DNA from: Pseudochrobactrum sp. sp1633
Lineage (GTDB): Bacteria > Pseudomonadota > Alphaproteobacteria > Rhizobiales > Rhizobiaceae
Assembly: GCF_030376605.1 (NCBI RefSeq)
Contig: NZ_JARRAE010000009.1
Span: 1-64,000 of the forward strand
DNA: 64,000 nt
Direction of reading: 5' to 3'
Each line of letters opens with the position of its first letter. The first letter of the stretch is position 1. The notes under the pieces are model-generated. The model did no database searches and was not told the origin of the DNA. It saw nothing but the letters and a program-made list of their open reading frames with translations. The translations under genes were made by a program, and so were the position numbers. Below, one piece after another: positions 17,812-27,442 of this stretch.

Positions 17812-18933
17812 TTATGCAGATTGCAAACTGATTTCATTTTGCTGAAGACGTGCTGCACTGCGATCTATCGACACTGCTTTGATAAGCGCAAAAACCTGCT
17901 CACCGGCCTGCAATTTCAAATCCTGCACAGACTTGCGCGAAATTCGCGAAAGCAGCTGCACATCACCCAGATGCAGGCAAAGTTCAGCGAACGGCCCGTC
18001 ATCGGTAGAGATTGAGGTAATCGTCACCGGAAAAATATTGCGGATACTGATATCGACCGGCGCAAAACGCGACAGAGACACATCGCGCGAGCGGATTCGC
18101 AGACGCACTTTCATACCCGATTGCAGCGCATGATCTGTCAGCTGAAAATGATGCCCGCCAATAGCAATTTCAGCCATTGCATAGGCGTCATCACTGCGGG
18201 TGACTTCGCCCTGCAAAAGCACACTGGTCGTATCGCCCGTACCGTCAATCTGACTAAAAATATCAAACACTGATCCGCTTTCCCGTACCCGTCCCTGCTC
18301 CAGCAGCACAAGCGTATCTGCCAGCCGCGCCACTTCATCGACCTCATGGCTGACAAAAACGATCGGCACTCCGCTCTCATCCCGCAGCCGCTCCAGATAG
18401 GGCAAAATTTCCTGACGCCGTGCATGATCCAGCGATGACAGAGGCTCATCCAGCAACAAAAGTCTGGGTGCCGACAACAGGGCACGACCGATGGCCACGC
18501 GTTGTTTCTCGCCGCCGGACAGTTGATGCGGTTTGCGTTGCAACAGCGTTTCAATCCCGAGCAATGTGGTGATTTCTTCCAGACTATGTTCTGAGACACG
18601 CTTTCCCGCCCATTGTGCATAGGTCAGATTGCGCAACACGCTGAGATGCGGAAACAACCGGCTATCCTGAAAGACATAACCGATATGCCGTTGCTCCGGT
18701 TTGAGATTGATGTTTTTCGCACTGTCGAACAACACATGATTGCCGATAGCAATGCGCCCCTCCGCAGGGCGCAGCGTTCCGGCTATCATACGCAGCAATG
18801 TGCTTTTTCCGGCACCCGATACGCCGAACAAGGCGGTCACGCCGCTCTCTGCACGAAATGCAGCCTTAACCTGAAAGCTGCCATTACTGCCCTTAACATT
18901 CATATCAAGCGCAGCCGGTATAGTTTTTTTCAT
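17812..18933 (-). CDS. modC: Molybdate ABC transporter ATP-binding protein ModC
   Basis: 373 residues from the ATG at 18933, which overlaps the modB stop by ATGA; a longer frame to 18969 lies inside modB. Walker A GVSGAGKST, signature LSGGEKQRVAIGRALL, Walker B LLLLDEPLSSLD, and the ModC-typical HARRQEILPYLERLRDE. The C-terminal third is a Mop/TOBE molybdate-binding domain (about 290-365). It energises molybdate import through ModB. Last gene of modABC; a regulatory ModE gene is not in the window. Confidence 0.94.
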   Translation of the reverse strand: MKKTIPAALDMNVKGSNGSFQVKAAFRAESGVTALFGVSGAGKSTLLRMIAGTLRPAEGRIAIGNHVLFDSAKNINLKPEQRHIGYVFQDSRLFPHLSVLRNLTYAQWAGKRVSEHSLEEITTLLGIETLLQRKPHQLSGGEKQRVAIGRALLSAPRLLLLDEPLSSLDHARRQEILPYLERLRDESGVPIVFVSHEVDEVARLADTLVLLEQGRVRESGSVFDIFSQIDGTGDTTSVLLQGEVTRSDDAYAMAEIAIGGHHFQLTDHALQSGMKVRLRIRSRDVSLSRFAPVDISIRNIFPVTITSISTDDGPFAELCLHLGDVQLLSRISRKSVQDLKLQAGEQVFALIKAVSIDRSAARLQQNEISLQSA

Positions 18934-19613
18934 GACCGGCGCTCCCCGCTCAAGCGACGCTGCAACCACTCAGACAGCACCACCGCCAGCACAGACAACA
19001 CAACGGAAACCAGAATAAGCTTCAAAGCCGCCGCATCACCGCTCGGCGTCTGCATCAGGGCATAAATCGCCAGCGAAAGAGTTTGTGTCTCTCCAGGAAT
19101 ATTGGAAACGAAAGTAATCGTCGCGCCAAATTCGCCCAGCGCCTTGGCAAAACCCAGTACACTACCGGCGATAATACCCGGTATCAGCAAAGGCAGTGTC
19201 ACCGTCATAAAGGCTTTGATCCGACTGGCACCCAATGTGCGGGCAGCCTCTTCCAAACCCTTATCGATATTTTCAATCGCCAGCCGCATCGGGCGGATCA
19301 GCAATGGCAGCGCCATAATGCCGGCAGCAAGCGCCGCACCCGTCCAGCGGAAAGCGAAAGTAAAATCGAACCATTGCAGCAGCAAGCTGCCAATAGCACC
19401 GCGTGTGCCAAACAGCACCAGCAGAAAATAACCGGTCACCACGGGTGGCAACACCAAGGGCATCGTCAGTACAGCCTGCAACAGGCTTTTGCCCCAGAAA
19501 TTATAACGCGCCAAAATCCAGGCAAAGCCGAAAGCAACCGGCAACGCCCCGAGGATAGCAAGGCCTGCTATCCTCAAAGACAAAGCGATGATTTCCATTT
19601 CCGGCAATGCCAT
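18930..19613 (-). CDS. modB: Molybdate ABC transporter permease ModB
   Basis: 227 residues with about five helices, the usual ModB size. Family segments: VLPPVVTGYFLLVLFGTRG and, in the ATPase-docking loop, EEAARTLGASRIKAFMTVTLPLL, then GFAKALGEFGATI. The start lies 16 bases after the modA stop and the end overlaps modC by 4 bases, so the operon order is modA-modB-modC. Inner-membrane channel for molybdate. Confidence 0.94.
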   Translation of the reverse strand: MALPEMEIIALSLRIAGLAILGALPVAFGFAWILARYNFWGKSLLQAVLTMPLVLPPVVTGYFLLVLFGTRGAIGSLLLQWFDFTFAFRWTGAALAAGIMALPLLIRPMRLAIENIDKGLEEAARTLGASRIKAFMTVTLPLLIPGIIAGSVLGFAKALGEFGATITFVSNIPGETQTLSLAIYALMQTPSGDAAALKLILVSVVLSVLAVVLSEWLQRRLSGERRS

Positions 19614-19629
19614 AGCTCATATCACCGTC

Positions 19630-20373
19630 TTATTTTGCTTCAGCCGCAGGAACAAAGCCTTTATCGGCAATGATTGCCTGTCCGGCATCGCTGCGCAGAA
19701 ATGCAAGAAACGCTTGTGCATTCTCATCAGGCTTGCCGACCAGCGCCGCAGGATAGAGAATTGGCGCATGGCTGGATGCAGGGAAACGATAAACCTCTGT
19801 CAGCTCAGGCACCTGCGCACGGTCTGACGCATAGACAATACCGGCCTTCACTTCACCACGCGAAACATATTGCAGGGCAACACGCACATTCTCGGCAAAG
19901 ACCGCATTTGCAGAAACATCAGCCCAGATACCGAGCTTTTCCAGCGCCGCCTTACCATATTTACCGGCAGGCACATTTGATGGATCGCCCATCGAGAAAC
20001 GACCGGCTTTGAGGATCTCTGCGGCCTCTGCCGGTTTTGTATCTTTGGCACCGGCGATCACCAGCGCATTACCGGCAATCACAGCGCGGCTATCATTATC
20101 AATCAGTTTGCGTTCCTGCACATAATCCATCCAGTCGAGATCTGCTGAAATGAAAATGCTAGCCGGCGCACCGGCCTCAATCTGCTTCGCCAGAACTGAG
20201 GAAGAGGCATAGGACGCTGTTACTTCCGCACCGTTTTCAGTTTTGAATTTTGCTGCCGCCGTATCAATCACATCTTTCATGCTGGCCGCAGCAAAAACAA
20301 CAATTTTCTCTGCCGCAAAAGACGGCAACACAGTTCCTGCCAGCAGGCCGAGCGCAACAACAAATTTGATCAT
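19630..20373 (-). CDS. modA: Molybdate-binding periplasmic protein ModA
   Basis: 247 residues from the ATG at 20373, preceded by GAGGGATATC; an in-frame start at 20400 would fall inside the operator-like site. Signal peptide 1-20 (MIKFVVALGLLAGTVLPSFA). The mature protein begins AEKIVVFAAASMKDVID, the molybdate-binding serine region, with FISADLDWMDYVQ and VPAGKYGKAALEKLG later. Binds molybdate or tungstate in the periplasm for ModBC. Confidence 0.95.
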   Translation of the reverse strand: MIKFVVALGLLAGTVLPSFAAEKIVVFAAASMKDVIDTAAAKFKTENGAEVTASYASSSVLAKQIEAGAPASIFISADLDWMDYVQERKLIDNDSRAVIAGNALVIAGAKDTKPAEAAEILKAGRFSMGDPSNVPAGKYGKAALEKLGIWADVSANAVFAENVRVALQYVSRGEVKAGIVYASDRAQVPELTEVYRFPASSHAPILYPAALVGKPDENAQAFLAFLRSDAGQAIIADKGFVPAAEAK

Positions 20374-20397
20374 GATATCCCTCAATATTTTTTCAAT

Positions 20398-20421
20398 CAT
20401 TATATTCCTTCATGCATAACG
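20398..20421. promoter_or_regulatory. ModE-box-like operator upstream of modA
   Basis: On the plus strand the 24 bases start CATTATATTCC and end GCATAACG. The E. coli modA operator has the same length and reads CGTTATATTG, six or so central bases, then CATAACG. Both half-sites match apart from one or two bases. It sits 25 bases before the modA start, where molybdate-bound ModE would block transcription. Confidence 0.8.
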
Positions 20422-20450
20422 ATTCCTGCCCTGTGCTTCAAGCAAATAAA

Positions 20451-20475
20451 AAAGGCTCCCCGAATGGGAGCCTTT
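20451..20475 (-). terminator. Rho-independent terminator of trhO
   Basis: Stem AAAGGCTCCC (20451-20460) with GGGAGCCTTT (20466-20475), loop of 5; on the minus strand it is followed by TTTTTTATTT. It isolates trhO from the modA promoter. Confidence 0.9.
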
Positions 20476-20498
20476 CCAAAATGACATCTGATTATAAA

Positions 20499-21422
20499 TC
20501 AGTCGCCGATATGCTGCTTTGCTCCGCGCTGTTTGGCGAGCAGAACCTGACGCTGGCGCTCGGCATAGCGGGCACGGTCAGCATCGCTGCGCTCATGATA
20601 GCAGCTGTCACAGGAGATACCTTCTTCGTAAAACTGAGACAATTTGCTTTGCGGTGTCACCGGATTGCGGCAGGCACGGCAAAGCTCCACATCGCCCTCG
20701 ATCAGACCATGACCAACGGATACGCGCTCATCAAATACAAAGCATTCGCCTTCCCAGCGTGTGTCTTCAGCAGGCATATCCTCAAGATATTTCAGAATAC
20801 CGCCTTTAAGGTGAAACACATCATCAAAGCCCAAACCTTTAACAAAAGCAGTTGCCTTCTCGCAGCGGATACCACCGGTGCAGAACATGGCAATCTTTTT
20901 GCCTTCCATTTCGCCGCGATGATCTTCAACCCATTGCGGGAACTCTCGGAATGTCTTGGTCTTCGGGTCAATCGCACCTTTGAAAGTACCGATGGCATAT
21001 TCATAATCATTACGCGTATCGATGAGAATGGTGTTCTCATCATCAATCAGCGCATTCCATTCCTGCGGCTGCACATAGGTGCCAACGCTCTGCAACGGAT
21101 CAATCCCGTCCACACCCATGGTCACGATCTCTTTCTTGAGACGTACTTTCATGCGGTTAAACGGCATCTGGCTAGCTGTTGAATATTTCAGTTCAATATT
21201 CTGCTCACACAAGGCAGGAATAGCCTCAATGAAAGCGATCAGCGCGGCAATGCCGGACTGTGTACCGGCGACCGTGCCGTTCAGCCCTTCCGCAGCCAGA
21301 AGCAATGTACCTTTGATACCCTGCTGATCGCAAAGCTCAGTCAGCGGCGCCTGAAAATCTTCAAAATCCGGAAAACGCGCAAAACAATAAAGCGCAGCAA
21401 CAGTGAAATGTGCTTCACACAT
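20499..21422 (-). CDS. trhO: tRNA uridine(34) 5-hydroxylase TrhO (rhodanese-like, YceA)
   Basis: 307 residues from the ATG at 21422; an earlier in-frame start at 21455 adds eleven atypical residues. An N-terminal ferredoxin-like part is followed by a rhodanese domain (about 120-215) with the active-site cysteine in [12 protein letters not shown], then a C-terminal zinc-like cysteine set ([16 protein letters not shown]). It catalyses oxygen-dependent formation of 5-hydroxyuridine at the wobble position of tRNAs. Length equals the family norm. Single-gene unit with its own terminator. Confidence 0.9.
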   Translation of the reverse strand: MCEAHFTVAALYCFARFPDFEDFQAPLTELCDQQGIKGTLLLAAEGLNGTVAGTQSGIAALIAFIEAIPALCEQNIELKYSTASQMPFNRMKVRLKKEIVTMGVDGIDPLQSVGTYVQPQEWNALIDDENTILIDTRNDYEYAIGTFKGAIDPKTKTFREFPQWVEDHRGEMEGKKIAMFCTGGIRCEKATAFVKGLGFDDVFHLKGGILKYLEDMPAEDTRWEGECFVFDERVSVGHGLIEGDVELCRACRNPVTPQSKLSQFYEEGISCDSCYHERSDADRARYAERQRQVLLAKQRGAKQHIGD

Positions 21423-21665
21423 ATAGATAAACCTCAATAGCTGGTCGCCTCGCAAAGGCGCTGCCCTGATAATTCTGCCTGACTACCCCAAGAGATAGAT
21501 CAGACAGCCGAAAACAGACGGATCTGTTAGTTTTGCTGTAACGCCGCTTTTCGCTGATTTCAAGATCAGCACCGGAATTTACCCGTTGTCCGGCACTAAT
21601 CTATCCCCGTCTTGCAACAGCATGGCAGATTTGAACGGGTCTTATCGGTCAGGAAAGGACAGTGC

Positions 21666-22289
21666 ATGTTCGATGCGACGGTCAGAGAATTGTTTTTACA
21701 GGCAGGTCAAATGCACAATCTTGATCCCGCAGCACTGGCCGCAATTGCACAGACGGAAAGCGGCGGCATTGTCACAACCCGCATCAAAGGCCGCGACGAA
21801 CCACTGATCCGTTTTGAGGGGCATTATTTCGACAAACGCCTTTCCCCTGCAGAACAGGCAACAGCGAGAGCACTGAAACTCTCCTCCCCCAAGGCAGGCG
21901 CAATTCCCAATCCAGCTGGTCAGGCCGCGCGATGGCAGATGCTGGAACGTGCAGCCCGCATTGACCGTGTTGCCGCTTACGAATCCACCTCATGGGGTGT
22001 CGGACAAGTGATGGGCGCGCACTGGCACTGGCTCGGCTACCCATCTGTGGAGGAGATGACAGAGACCGTGCGCAGTTCAGTGACACAGCAAATTGAACTG
22101 ATGACCCGCTTTATCGTCTACGGCAATCTGCGCGATGTGCTGAACAAGCATGACTGGCGAAAACTGGCCCATAGTTATAACGGCCCGCTCTTCGCCAAAA
22201 ACAAATATGACCTCAAACTCGCGCAGGCCTATGCGCTCTACAGGCCATTGTTTCCACCCTTCCGCCCTCTTGCTGTATCAACAGCATAG
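21666..22289 (+). CDS. Phage-type N-acetylmuramidase (DUF3380 endolysin family)
   Basis: 207 residues from the ATG at 21666, with AGGAAAGGA upstream; the frame extends to 21612 without a ribosome site. The family's catalytic glutamate and fold are visible in AIAQTESGGI, then PLIRFEGHYFDKRL, WQMLERAARID, and ESTSWGVGQVMG, AHSYNGP. Members are mostly phage endolysins that cut peptidoglycan glycan strands. No holin, spanin or other phage gene is near, and there is no signal peptide, so it is either a domesticated lysin or a phage leftover. Confidence 0.8.
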   Translation: MFDATVRELFLQAGQMHNLDPAALAAIAQTESGGIVTTRIKGRDEPLIRFEGHYFDKRLSPAEQATARALKLSSPKAGAIPNPAGQAARWQMLERAARIDRVAAYESTSWGVGQVMGAHWHWLGYPSVEEMTETVRSSVTQQIELMTRFIVYGNLRDVLNKHDWRKLAHSYNGPLFAKNKYDLKLAQAYALYRPLFPPFRPLAVSTA

Positions 22290-22353
22290 ACAAAATCCCA
22301 CCTGGCAGCTAAATCGATTGTAAAATAATCAGTGCAGTTGCTGGAGGGTGAGA

Positions 22354-22992
22354 ATGTCGCAGAAAACTGAAAGCCTAATCCCCGTCATGACAGGGCAGAC
22401 CGTAATTCCGGTTCTGCTGATCGACAAAGCCGCAGATGCTGTGCCGCTGGCACGCGCACTGGCTCGTGGCGGATTGCCTGCCATCGAGATCACTCTGCGC
22501 ACCAGCGCAGCACTGGATGCAATTCGTGCAGTGGCAGATGAAGTACCGGAAGCTATTGTCGGTGCGGGCACCATCCTCAATGCGCAACACTATGAACAGG
22601 CCGTCGCTGCCGGTTCAAAATTCATTGTCAGCCCCGGCGTGACTGATGCCATATTGCAAGCCGCCGATAACAGCCCTGTCCCTTTGTTGCCGGGCTGCGC
22701 AACTACAAGCGAAGTCATGAGCCTGCGTGAACGCGGCTATACCCATGTAAAATTCTTCCCTGCGGAACAGGCAGGCGGTGCACCTTACCTCAAAGCACTC
22801 TCATCCCCGCTCGCAGGCACATTCTTTTGCCCGACAGGCGGCATCAGCCTGAGCAATGCCATGTCCTATCTGACCCTGCCAAATGTGCTGTGCATCGGCG
22901 GCTCATGGATTGCACCGAAAGAACTGGTCAATGATGGCAAATGGGATGAGATCACGGCGCTGGCAGCCGCAGCTGCCGCACTCAAAGCCTGA
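22354..22992 (+). CDS. eda: 2-dehydro-3-deoxy-phosphogluconate aldolase
   Basis: 212 residues from the ATG at 22354, six bases after GGAGG. A TIM-barrel class I aldolase with the general-base glutamate in LPAIEITLRT, the phosphate loop SPG, and the Schiff-base lysine in HVKFFPAE. It splits KDPG to pyruvate and glyceraldehyde 3-phosphate, the last step of the Entner-Doudoroff pathway. edd is not in the window. A strong terminator follows. Confidence 0.94.
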   Translation: MSQKTESLIPVMTGQTVIPVLLIDKAADAVPLARALARGGLPAIEITLRTSAALDAIRAVADEVPEAIVGAGTILNAQHYEQAVAAGSKFIVSPGVTDAILQAADNSPVPLLPGCATTSEVMSLRERGYTHVKFFPAEQAGGAPYLKALSSPLAGTFFCPTGGISLSNAMSYLTLPNVLCIGGSWIAPKELVNDGKWDEITALAAAAAALKA

Positions 22993-23019
22993 GCAGCATC
23001 AAAATCTCGGCAATAAAAA

Positions 23020-23045
23020 AGGGAGCATAAAGCTCCCTATTTTTC
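23020..23045. terminator. Bidirectional terminator between eda and the DUF882 gene
   Basis: AGGGAGC (23020-23026) pairs with GCTCCCT (23032-23038), loop ATAAA, with AAAAAA before and ATTTTT after, so it works for both convergent genes. Confidence 0.88.
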
Positions 23046-23058
23046 ATTCTTTCGTCGA

Positions 23059-24909
23059 TCAGTTGACCTTCGAGAATTTGGCAATCGACATAAAGGTCAC
23101 CGCATTCCCCGTAAAGCGGTTGGCGTTACCAGCCGGCATGTCCTTCTGGAAACCGGCAGTGTAAACCACGGTCGGTGCCTGACGCATTGCATCATTCCGC
23201 AAGACCGGATTAGACGCTGGTACAACCTTAGCTACAGGTTCATTCGATATAGCAACTTCTGTTGCGGTATCCGCTGGCTGAAGAACAGCATTGGCAGCGG
23301 CTTTAGCAGCAGGACGGTCCGAACGACCGGCTTTAGCGGTTGTACGCACAGCTTCAGCGGCTACAGCATTATTCTGAACAGGCACTGCAACTTCACGGTC
23401 AGAACGGGTAGCGCGCACATCCTGCGGCATCACCATAGCGACCTGCTGCTCCTGTACCTGCGGACGTGTGGCAGGAATGGAAGCCGTGTGGTCGCTGTTG
23501 CTCAGCAGGTCAGCAATCGCATCCTGACCGGCATCAGCACGGGCAACAGGTTGCTCCTGAGCCTGCACCGGACGCGATGCAGGAATAGCAGCCGACGCCA
23601 GAACCGTATTGATTGCCTGACCGGCACCCTGCGGACGCTGCACCGGAACCGGTACATAGCCGCTCAGCATTGCGCCTGAATTGGCTGGAACATCAGCGGC
23701 AACAAGCGCTGCGATTTGGTCTCTTGCCGGTTGTTGAGCGGCAGAAGGTGCACCTGTGGCACCGGCATAAGCCTGTGCTTCCAGTGTATTTGGCGCAGGC
23801 GGAGCCATAGCCAGCAGAACCTCAGCCTCAGACTGCGGACGCTTCACCGGCACAGGCACTGCAAAGGCCATTGCGGCTTGCGCATCTGGCGTCATTTCCA
23901 CCGGTGCGCTTGGGCGCGGCGCATTCAACGGCACCGGAGCATCACGCGCAGGCAGAGCTGCAATCAAAGCTTCCTGCGGAGCCTGTTCCGGCTCCAGCGG
24001 GGCAGGAACAGCACGATTAGGCACAGCTGGCACCGGAGCCTGACGTGCAGGCACTGCGGCAGCAGGTGCCGTACGTGCAGGACGGGCCGCAGAGGCAACG
24101 GCACGGCCGCTGCTTTCACCATTATCTTCTTCTTCATCGGCACCGCCGCCAAACAGCATGCCAAACAGAGATTTGCTCTTCGGCTTGGCAGAGGCCATCA
24201 TCACAGCGCCGCCGCCAGCTTTACGTGCCTCATAGGCAGCAAGAGCCTGCTCATAACCCGGCAACGGCTTACCATCGGTCGGAACGTGAATTGTTTTGCC
24301 ATCCGGAAACACTGCCAGCAATTCGCGGCGGCTCAGGCGCGGCCAATGGCGCACGCTGCCAACATCCAGATGCACAAACGGCGAACCGGAGGTCGGGTAA
24401 TAGCCAACGCCGCCGATCTGATAACGCATAGCGGTATCACGTACTTTTTTCAGCGGAACGCCCGGAATGAAAAAGTCCATCGCTTTACCAAGCGTATGCT
24501 GGCTGCTTTTGGCCACGCCGCGGGTACGCGAGCGCAGCATGGAATTCGTGGCCGGAGAACGATAAGCGGAAACAACAGTAATATAATCGCGGCCACCGGC
24601 GGTCTGATAGACCTGCCAGACCAGATCGAACAAGCGCGGATCCATTTTGGTCGGCTCATTGCGGCGCCAGTCGCGCAAAAAGACATTCAGCTTTTTCAAA
24701 CCGTCCGGCAGATAGCGGCCGTTTTTCTTGAACGTGATTTCAGCACGCTCACCGGTATGAACAAAGTGCAGTTTCAGTGTACGGGTTTCGGCCGCAGCCT
24801 GAGACGGCGCGAAAGCTGTAACAGCGGTGAAAACAAGAGCCAGCTGCGCGCTGAGTTTAATAACTCTGCCTGCCCAGCCTGCCAGTTTAGATGTTTTGCT
24901 GTTTTTCAA
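23059..24909 (-). CDS. DUF882 (peptidase M15-like) cell-wall protein with long proline-rich tail
   Basis: 616 residues. Signal peptide or anchor at about 15-41 (ending SQAAAE). The DUF882/M15_2 domain (about 45-230) contains SAYRSPATN, the metal motif SSQHTLGKAMDFF and FVHLDVGSVRHWPR, as in LAS-type murein peptidases. The remaining 380 residues are low-complexity Ala/Pro/Val with repeated short motifs ending RPQ or RPV (for example VPVPVKRPQ, VPVPVQRPQ, IPATRPQ). DUF882 proteins of about 200 residues are common; the tail is an unusual addition and may span or bind the cell wall. Confidence 0.85.
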   Translation of the reverse strand: MKNSKTSKLAGWAGRVIKLSAQLALVFTAVTAFAPSQAAAETRTLKLHFVHTGERAEITFKKNGRYLPDGLKKLNVFLRDWRRNEPTKMDPRLFDLVWQVYQTAGGRDYITVVSAYRSPATNSMLRSRTRGVAKSSQHTLGKAMDFFIPGVPLKKVRDTAMRYQIGGVGYYPTSGSPFVHLDVGSVRHWPRLSRRELLAVFPDGKTIHVPTDGKPLPGYEQALAAYEARKAGGGAVMMASAKPKSKSLFGMLFGGGADEEEDNGESSGRAVASAARPARTAPAAAVPARQAPVPAVPNRAVPAPLEPEQAPQEALIAALPARDAPVPLNAPRPSAPVEMTPDAQAAMAFAVPVPVKRPQSEAEVLLAMAPPAPNTLEAQAYAGATGAPSAAQQPARDQIAALVAADVPANSGAMLSGYVPVPVQRPQGAGQAINTVLASAAIPASRPVQAQEQPVARADAGQDAIADLLSNSDHTASIPATRPQVQEQQVAMVMPQDVRATRSDREVAVPVQNNAVAAEAVRTTAKAGRSDRPAAKAAANAVLQPADTATEVAISNEPVAKVVPASNPVLRNDAMRQAPTVVYTAGFQKDMPAGNANRFTGNAVTFMSIAKFSKVN

Positions 24910-25578
24910 TTTCGAATGCCTTACCGTTTACAGTCACGCTACTCAGATGAATATCGGATTTAATGGTTAATAGACACTTATTGAACAGACAATGAGTTTT
25001 CACCATGACAAAAAAACTGCATTCGGGAAGCACTTTCCATCATGGTAAAGAGTTTATGAACAGATTTTACAACTTTAAGAGGTAGAACCCCCGACACGCA
25101 CGCAACAAATTTGCGCGACACAAAAGCAACAGCTCTGTGGCATATATGCACCATCCGATTGAAAATATTTACTTTTCAGGGCCAAAACTCAAATTAGCCC
25201 GTCAAACAGATTTTGAAATCCCAATTCTGAAAATCAGAAAATTCATATAATATTTCAGCAATATAATCCCTGTATGCGTGTAAAAAACCTCTCTTTTTTA
25301 CTCACTTTGTTTCGGATTTGTAACGCAATGTGATGGGATAAATGGCGCCAAACAGGGAACCAAATCAGTTTTCACCCTGCTTCGTGACCCAAAAATCACA
25401 AATTCCACACCAGACAGCCCTGTTCGCCGCCTCATTTTCACCCCTCATGATCATCAGAGCTTAACTTTCCGGCCAACATAAATCAGCGCTTTTGAGATTA
25501 TTGAAACGCATGAAATCTGCGCGGGAACGTCCTATATAGTCATCAGCTATGAAAAGAATCGCACGAGGTTGAACTGCT
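24910..25578. other. Intergenic region between the DUF882 gene and pepF
   Basis: About 670 AT-rich bases between two divergent genes. No coding frame looks real. A small dyad TTCTGA-AAA-TCAGAA lies near 25226-25240. Otherwise nothing beyond promoter space can be supported. Confidence 0.5.
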
Positions 25579-27435
25579 ATGAATTCACGCAACCACTCAA
25601 ACTTTATCCGCATGCCAGCCGATGTCGCGCAGGCTCCGGCTTCCACATCATCTGAGCTGACCAATCTGCCGTGCTGGAACCTCACCGATCTTTATCCTGC
25701 CCCGGACAGTCCTGAACTGGTTCGTGATCTCAAGCTCTCCGCAGAGCGCTCTGTTGCCTTTGAGAATAAATGGAAGGGCAAGCTGGAAGCAGAGGTTTCC
25801 AAGTCTGACGGCGGTAATTTCGCTGATGCCATTAAAGAATTCGAACAGCTTGAAGAGCTGATGGGTCGTATCTATTCCTATGCAGGCCTGCTCTATGCTG
25901 ACGATACATCCAGCGCTGCCAATGCCAAACTTTACGGCGATGTGCAGCAAAAGCTGACCGATGCCAGCAGCCATCTGATTTTCTTCTCGCTGGAACTCAA
26001 CCGTATTGACGATGCCCTCCTCGACAAGGCCATCGCAGCCAATCCGGCAATCGGCCATTACAAACCTTGGCTGGTGGATCTGCGTAAAGACAAACCTTAT
26101 CAACTCGACGATAAGACAGAAGCGCTGTTTCATGAAAAATCTGTCACCGGTTATGGTGCATGGAACCGTCTGTTCGATGAAACCATGAGCGGACTGCGCT
26201 TTACGATTGACGGTGAAGAGCTGCCGATTGAGCCAGTGCTCACCATGTTGCAGGATGCGGATGGTGCTACCCGTAAAAAAGCTTCTGATGCTCTTTCCAA
26301 GACCTTTGGTGCAAATCTGCGTCTCTTCACGCTGATCACCAATACGCTGGCCAAGGATAAAGAAATCTCTGATCGCTGGCGCGGTTTTGAAGATATTGCC
26401 GACAGCCGTCACCTTGCCAACCGCGTCGAGCGTGAAGTGGTTGATGCGCTGGCCAGCGCTGTTGAAGCCGCTTATCCGCGTATTTCCCATCGTTATTATG
26501 CTCTGAAAGCCAAATGGCTTGGTCTTGAACAGCTTGATAACTGGGATCGCAATGCACCGTTGCCGGAAACACCGCAGACAACAATCGGCTGGGACGAGGC
26601 AAAAGCAACTGTGCTTGATGCCTATGCCGGTTTTGCACCGGAAATGGCCGATATTGCCCGTGACTTCTTTGACAAGAACTGGATTGATGCCCCGACCCGC
26701 GCCGGCAAGGCACCGGGTGCTTTTGCCCATCCGACTGTGCCAAGCGCCCATCCTTATGTGCTGCTCAATTATCTGGGCAAGCCGCGCGATGTTATGACCC
26801 TCGCCCATGAGCTTGGTCATGGTGTGCATCAGGTGCTCGCCGCCAAACAGGGCGCACTGATGGCCTCAACACCGCTGACATTGGCAGAAACTGCCTCTGT
26901 TTTCGGTGAAATGCTCACCTTCCAGTCGTTGCTTGCCAAAACAAGCAGCAAGCGTGAGCGCAAAGCCATGCTGGCACAGAAGACCGAGGACATGATCAAT
27001 ACGGTCGTGCGCCAGATCGCCTTCTACCAGTTTGAACGCAAGGTACACACCGAGCGCAAAAACGGCGAACTGACCGCCGAGCAGATTGGTGAAATCTGGA
27101 TGGACGTTCAGCGCGCAAGCCTTGGATCAGCCATCCGCCTCAATCCGGGTTATGAAAGCTTCTGGACCTATATTCCGCATTTCATCCACTCACCATTCTA
27201 TGTCTATGCCTATGCATTCGGTGACTGCCTCGTAAACTCGCTCTATGCGGTTTATCAGAACAACCCTGAAGGTTTTCAGGACAAATATTTCGACATGCTG
27301 AAAGCTGGTGGCACCCGTCATCATAAGGAACTGCTGGCACCGTTCGGTCTTGATGCCTCAGACCCGGCCTTCTGGCAGCAGGGTCTGTCAGTCATTGAAG
27401 GCATGATCGACGAGCTGGAAGCGATGGAAGACTAA
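25579..27435 (+). CDS. pepF: Oligoendopeptidase F, M3 family zinc metallopeptidase
   Basis: 618 residues. The zinc motif HELGH is near residue 410, followed about 28 residues later by the third ligand in LAETASVFGE. The C-terminal part includes FHIPHFIHSPFYVYAYAFGD-like segments (seen as YIPHFIHSPFYVYAYAFGD). No signal peptide, so a cytoplasmic enzyme degrading short peptides. GAGG lies 11 bases before the ATG. pabB begins 8 bases after the stop, so pepF, pabB and pabC may be one transcript. Confidence 0.93.
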   Translation: MNSRNHSNFIRMPADVAQAPASTSSELTNLPCWNLTDLYPAPDSPELVRDLKLSAERSVAFENKWKGKLEAEVSKSDGGNFADAIKEFEQLEELMGRIYSYAGLLYADDTSSAANAKLYGDVQQKLTDASSHLIFFSLELNRIDDALLDKAIAANPAIGHYKPWLVDLRKDKPYQLDDKTEALFHEKSVTGYGAWNRLFDETMSGLRFTIDGEELPIEPVLTMLQDADGATRKKASDALSKTFGANLRLFTLITNTLAKDKEISDRWRGFEDIADSRHLANRVEREVVDALASAVEAAYPRISHRYYALKAKWLGLEQLDNWDRNAPLPETPQTTIGWDEAKATVLDAYAGFAPEMADIARDFFDKNWIDAPTRAGKAPGAFAHPTVPSAHPYVLLNYLGKPRDVMTLAHELGHGVHQVLAAKQGALMASTPLTLAETASVFGEMLTFQSLLAKTSSKRERKAMLAQKTEDMINTVVRQIAFYQFERKVHTERKNGELTAEQIGEIWMDVQRASLGSAIRLNPGYESFWTYIPHFIHSPFYVYAYAFGDCLVNSLYAVYQNNPEGFQDKYFDMLKAGGTRHHKELLAPFGLDASDPAFWQQGLSVIEGMIDELEAMED

Positions 27436-27442
27436 TCGCGCC

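Noticed and set aside
23716-24963. A 415-codon plus-strand frame
   Set aside because: Antisense to the DUF882 gene; arises from its biased codon use and reads as Arg/His/Gln-rich noise.
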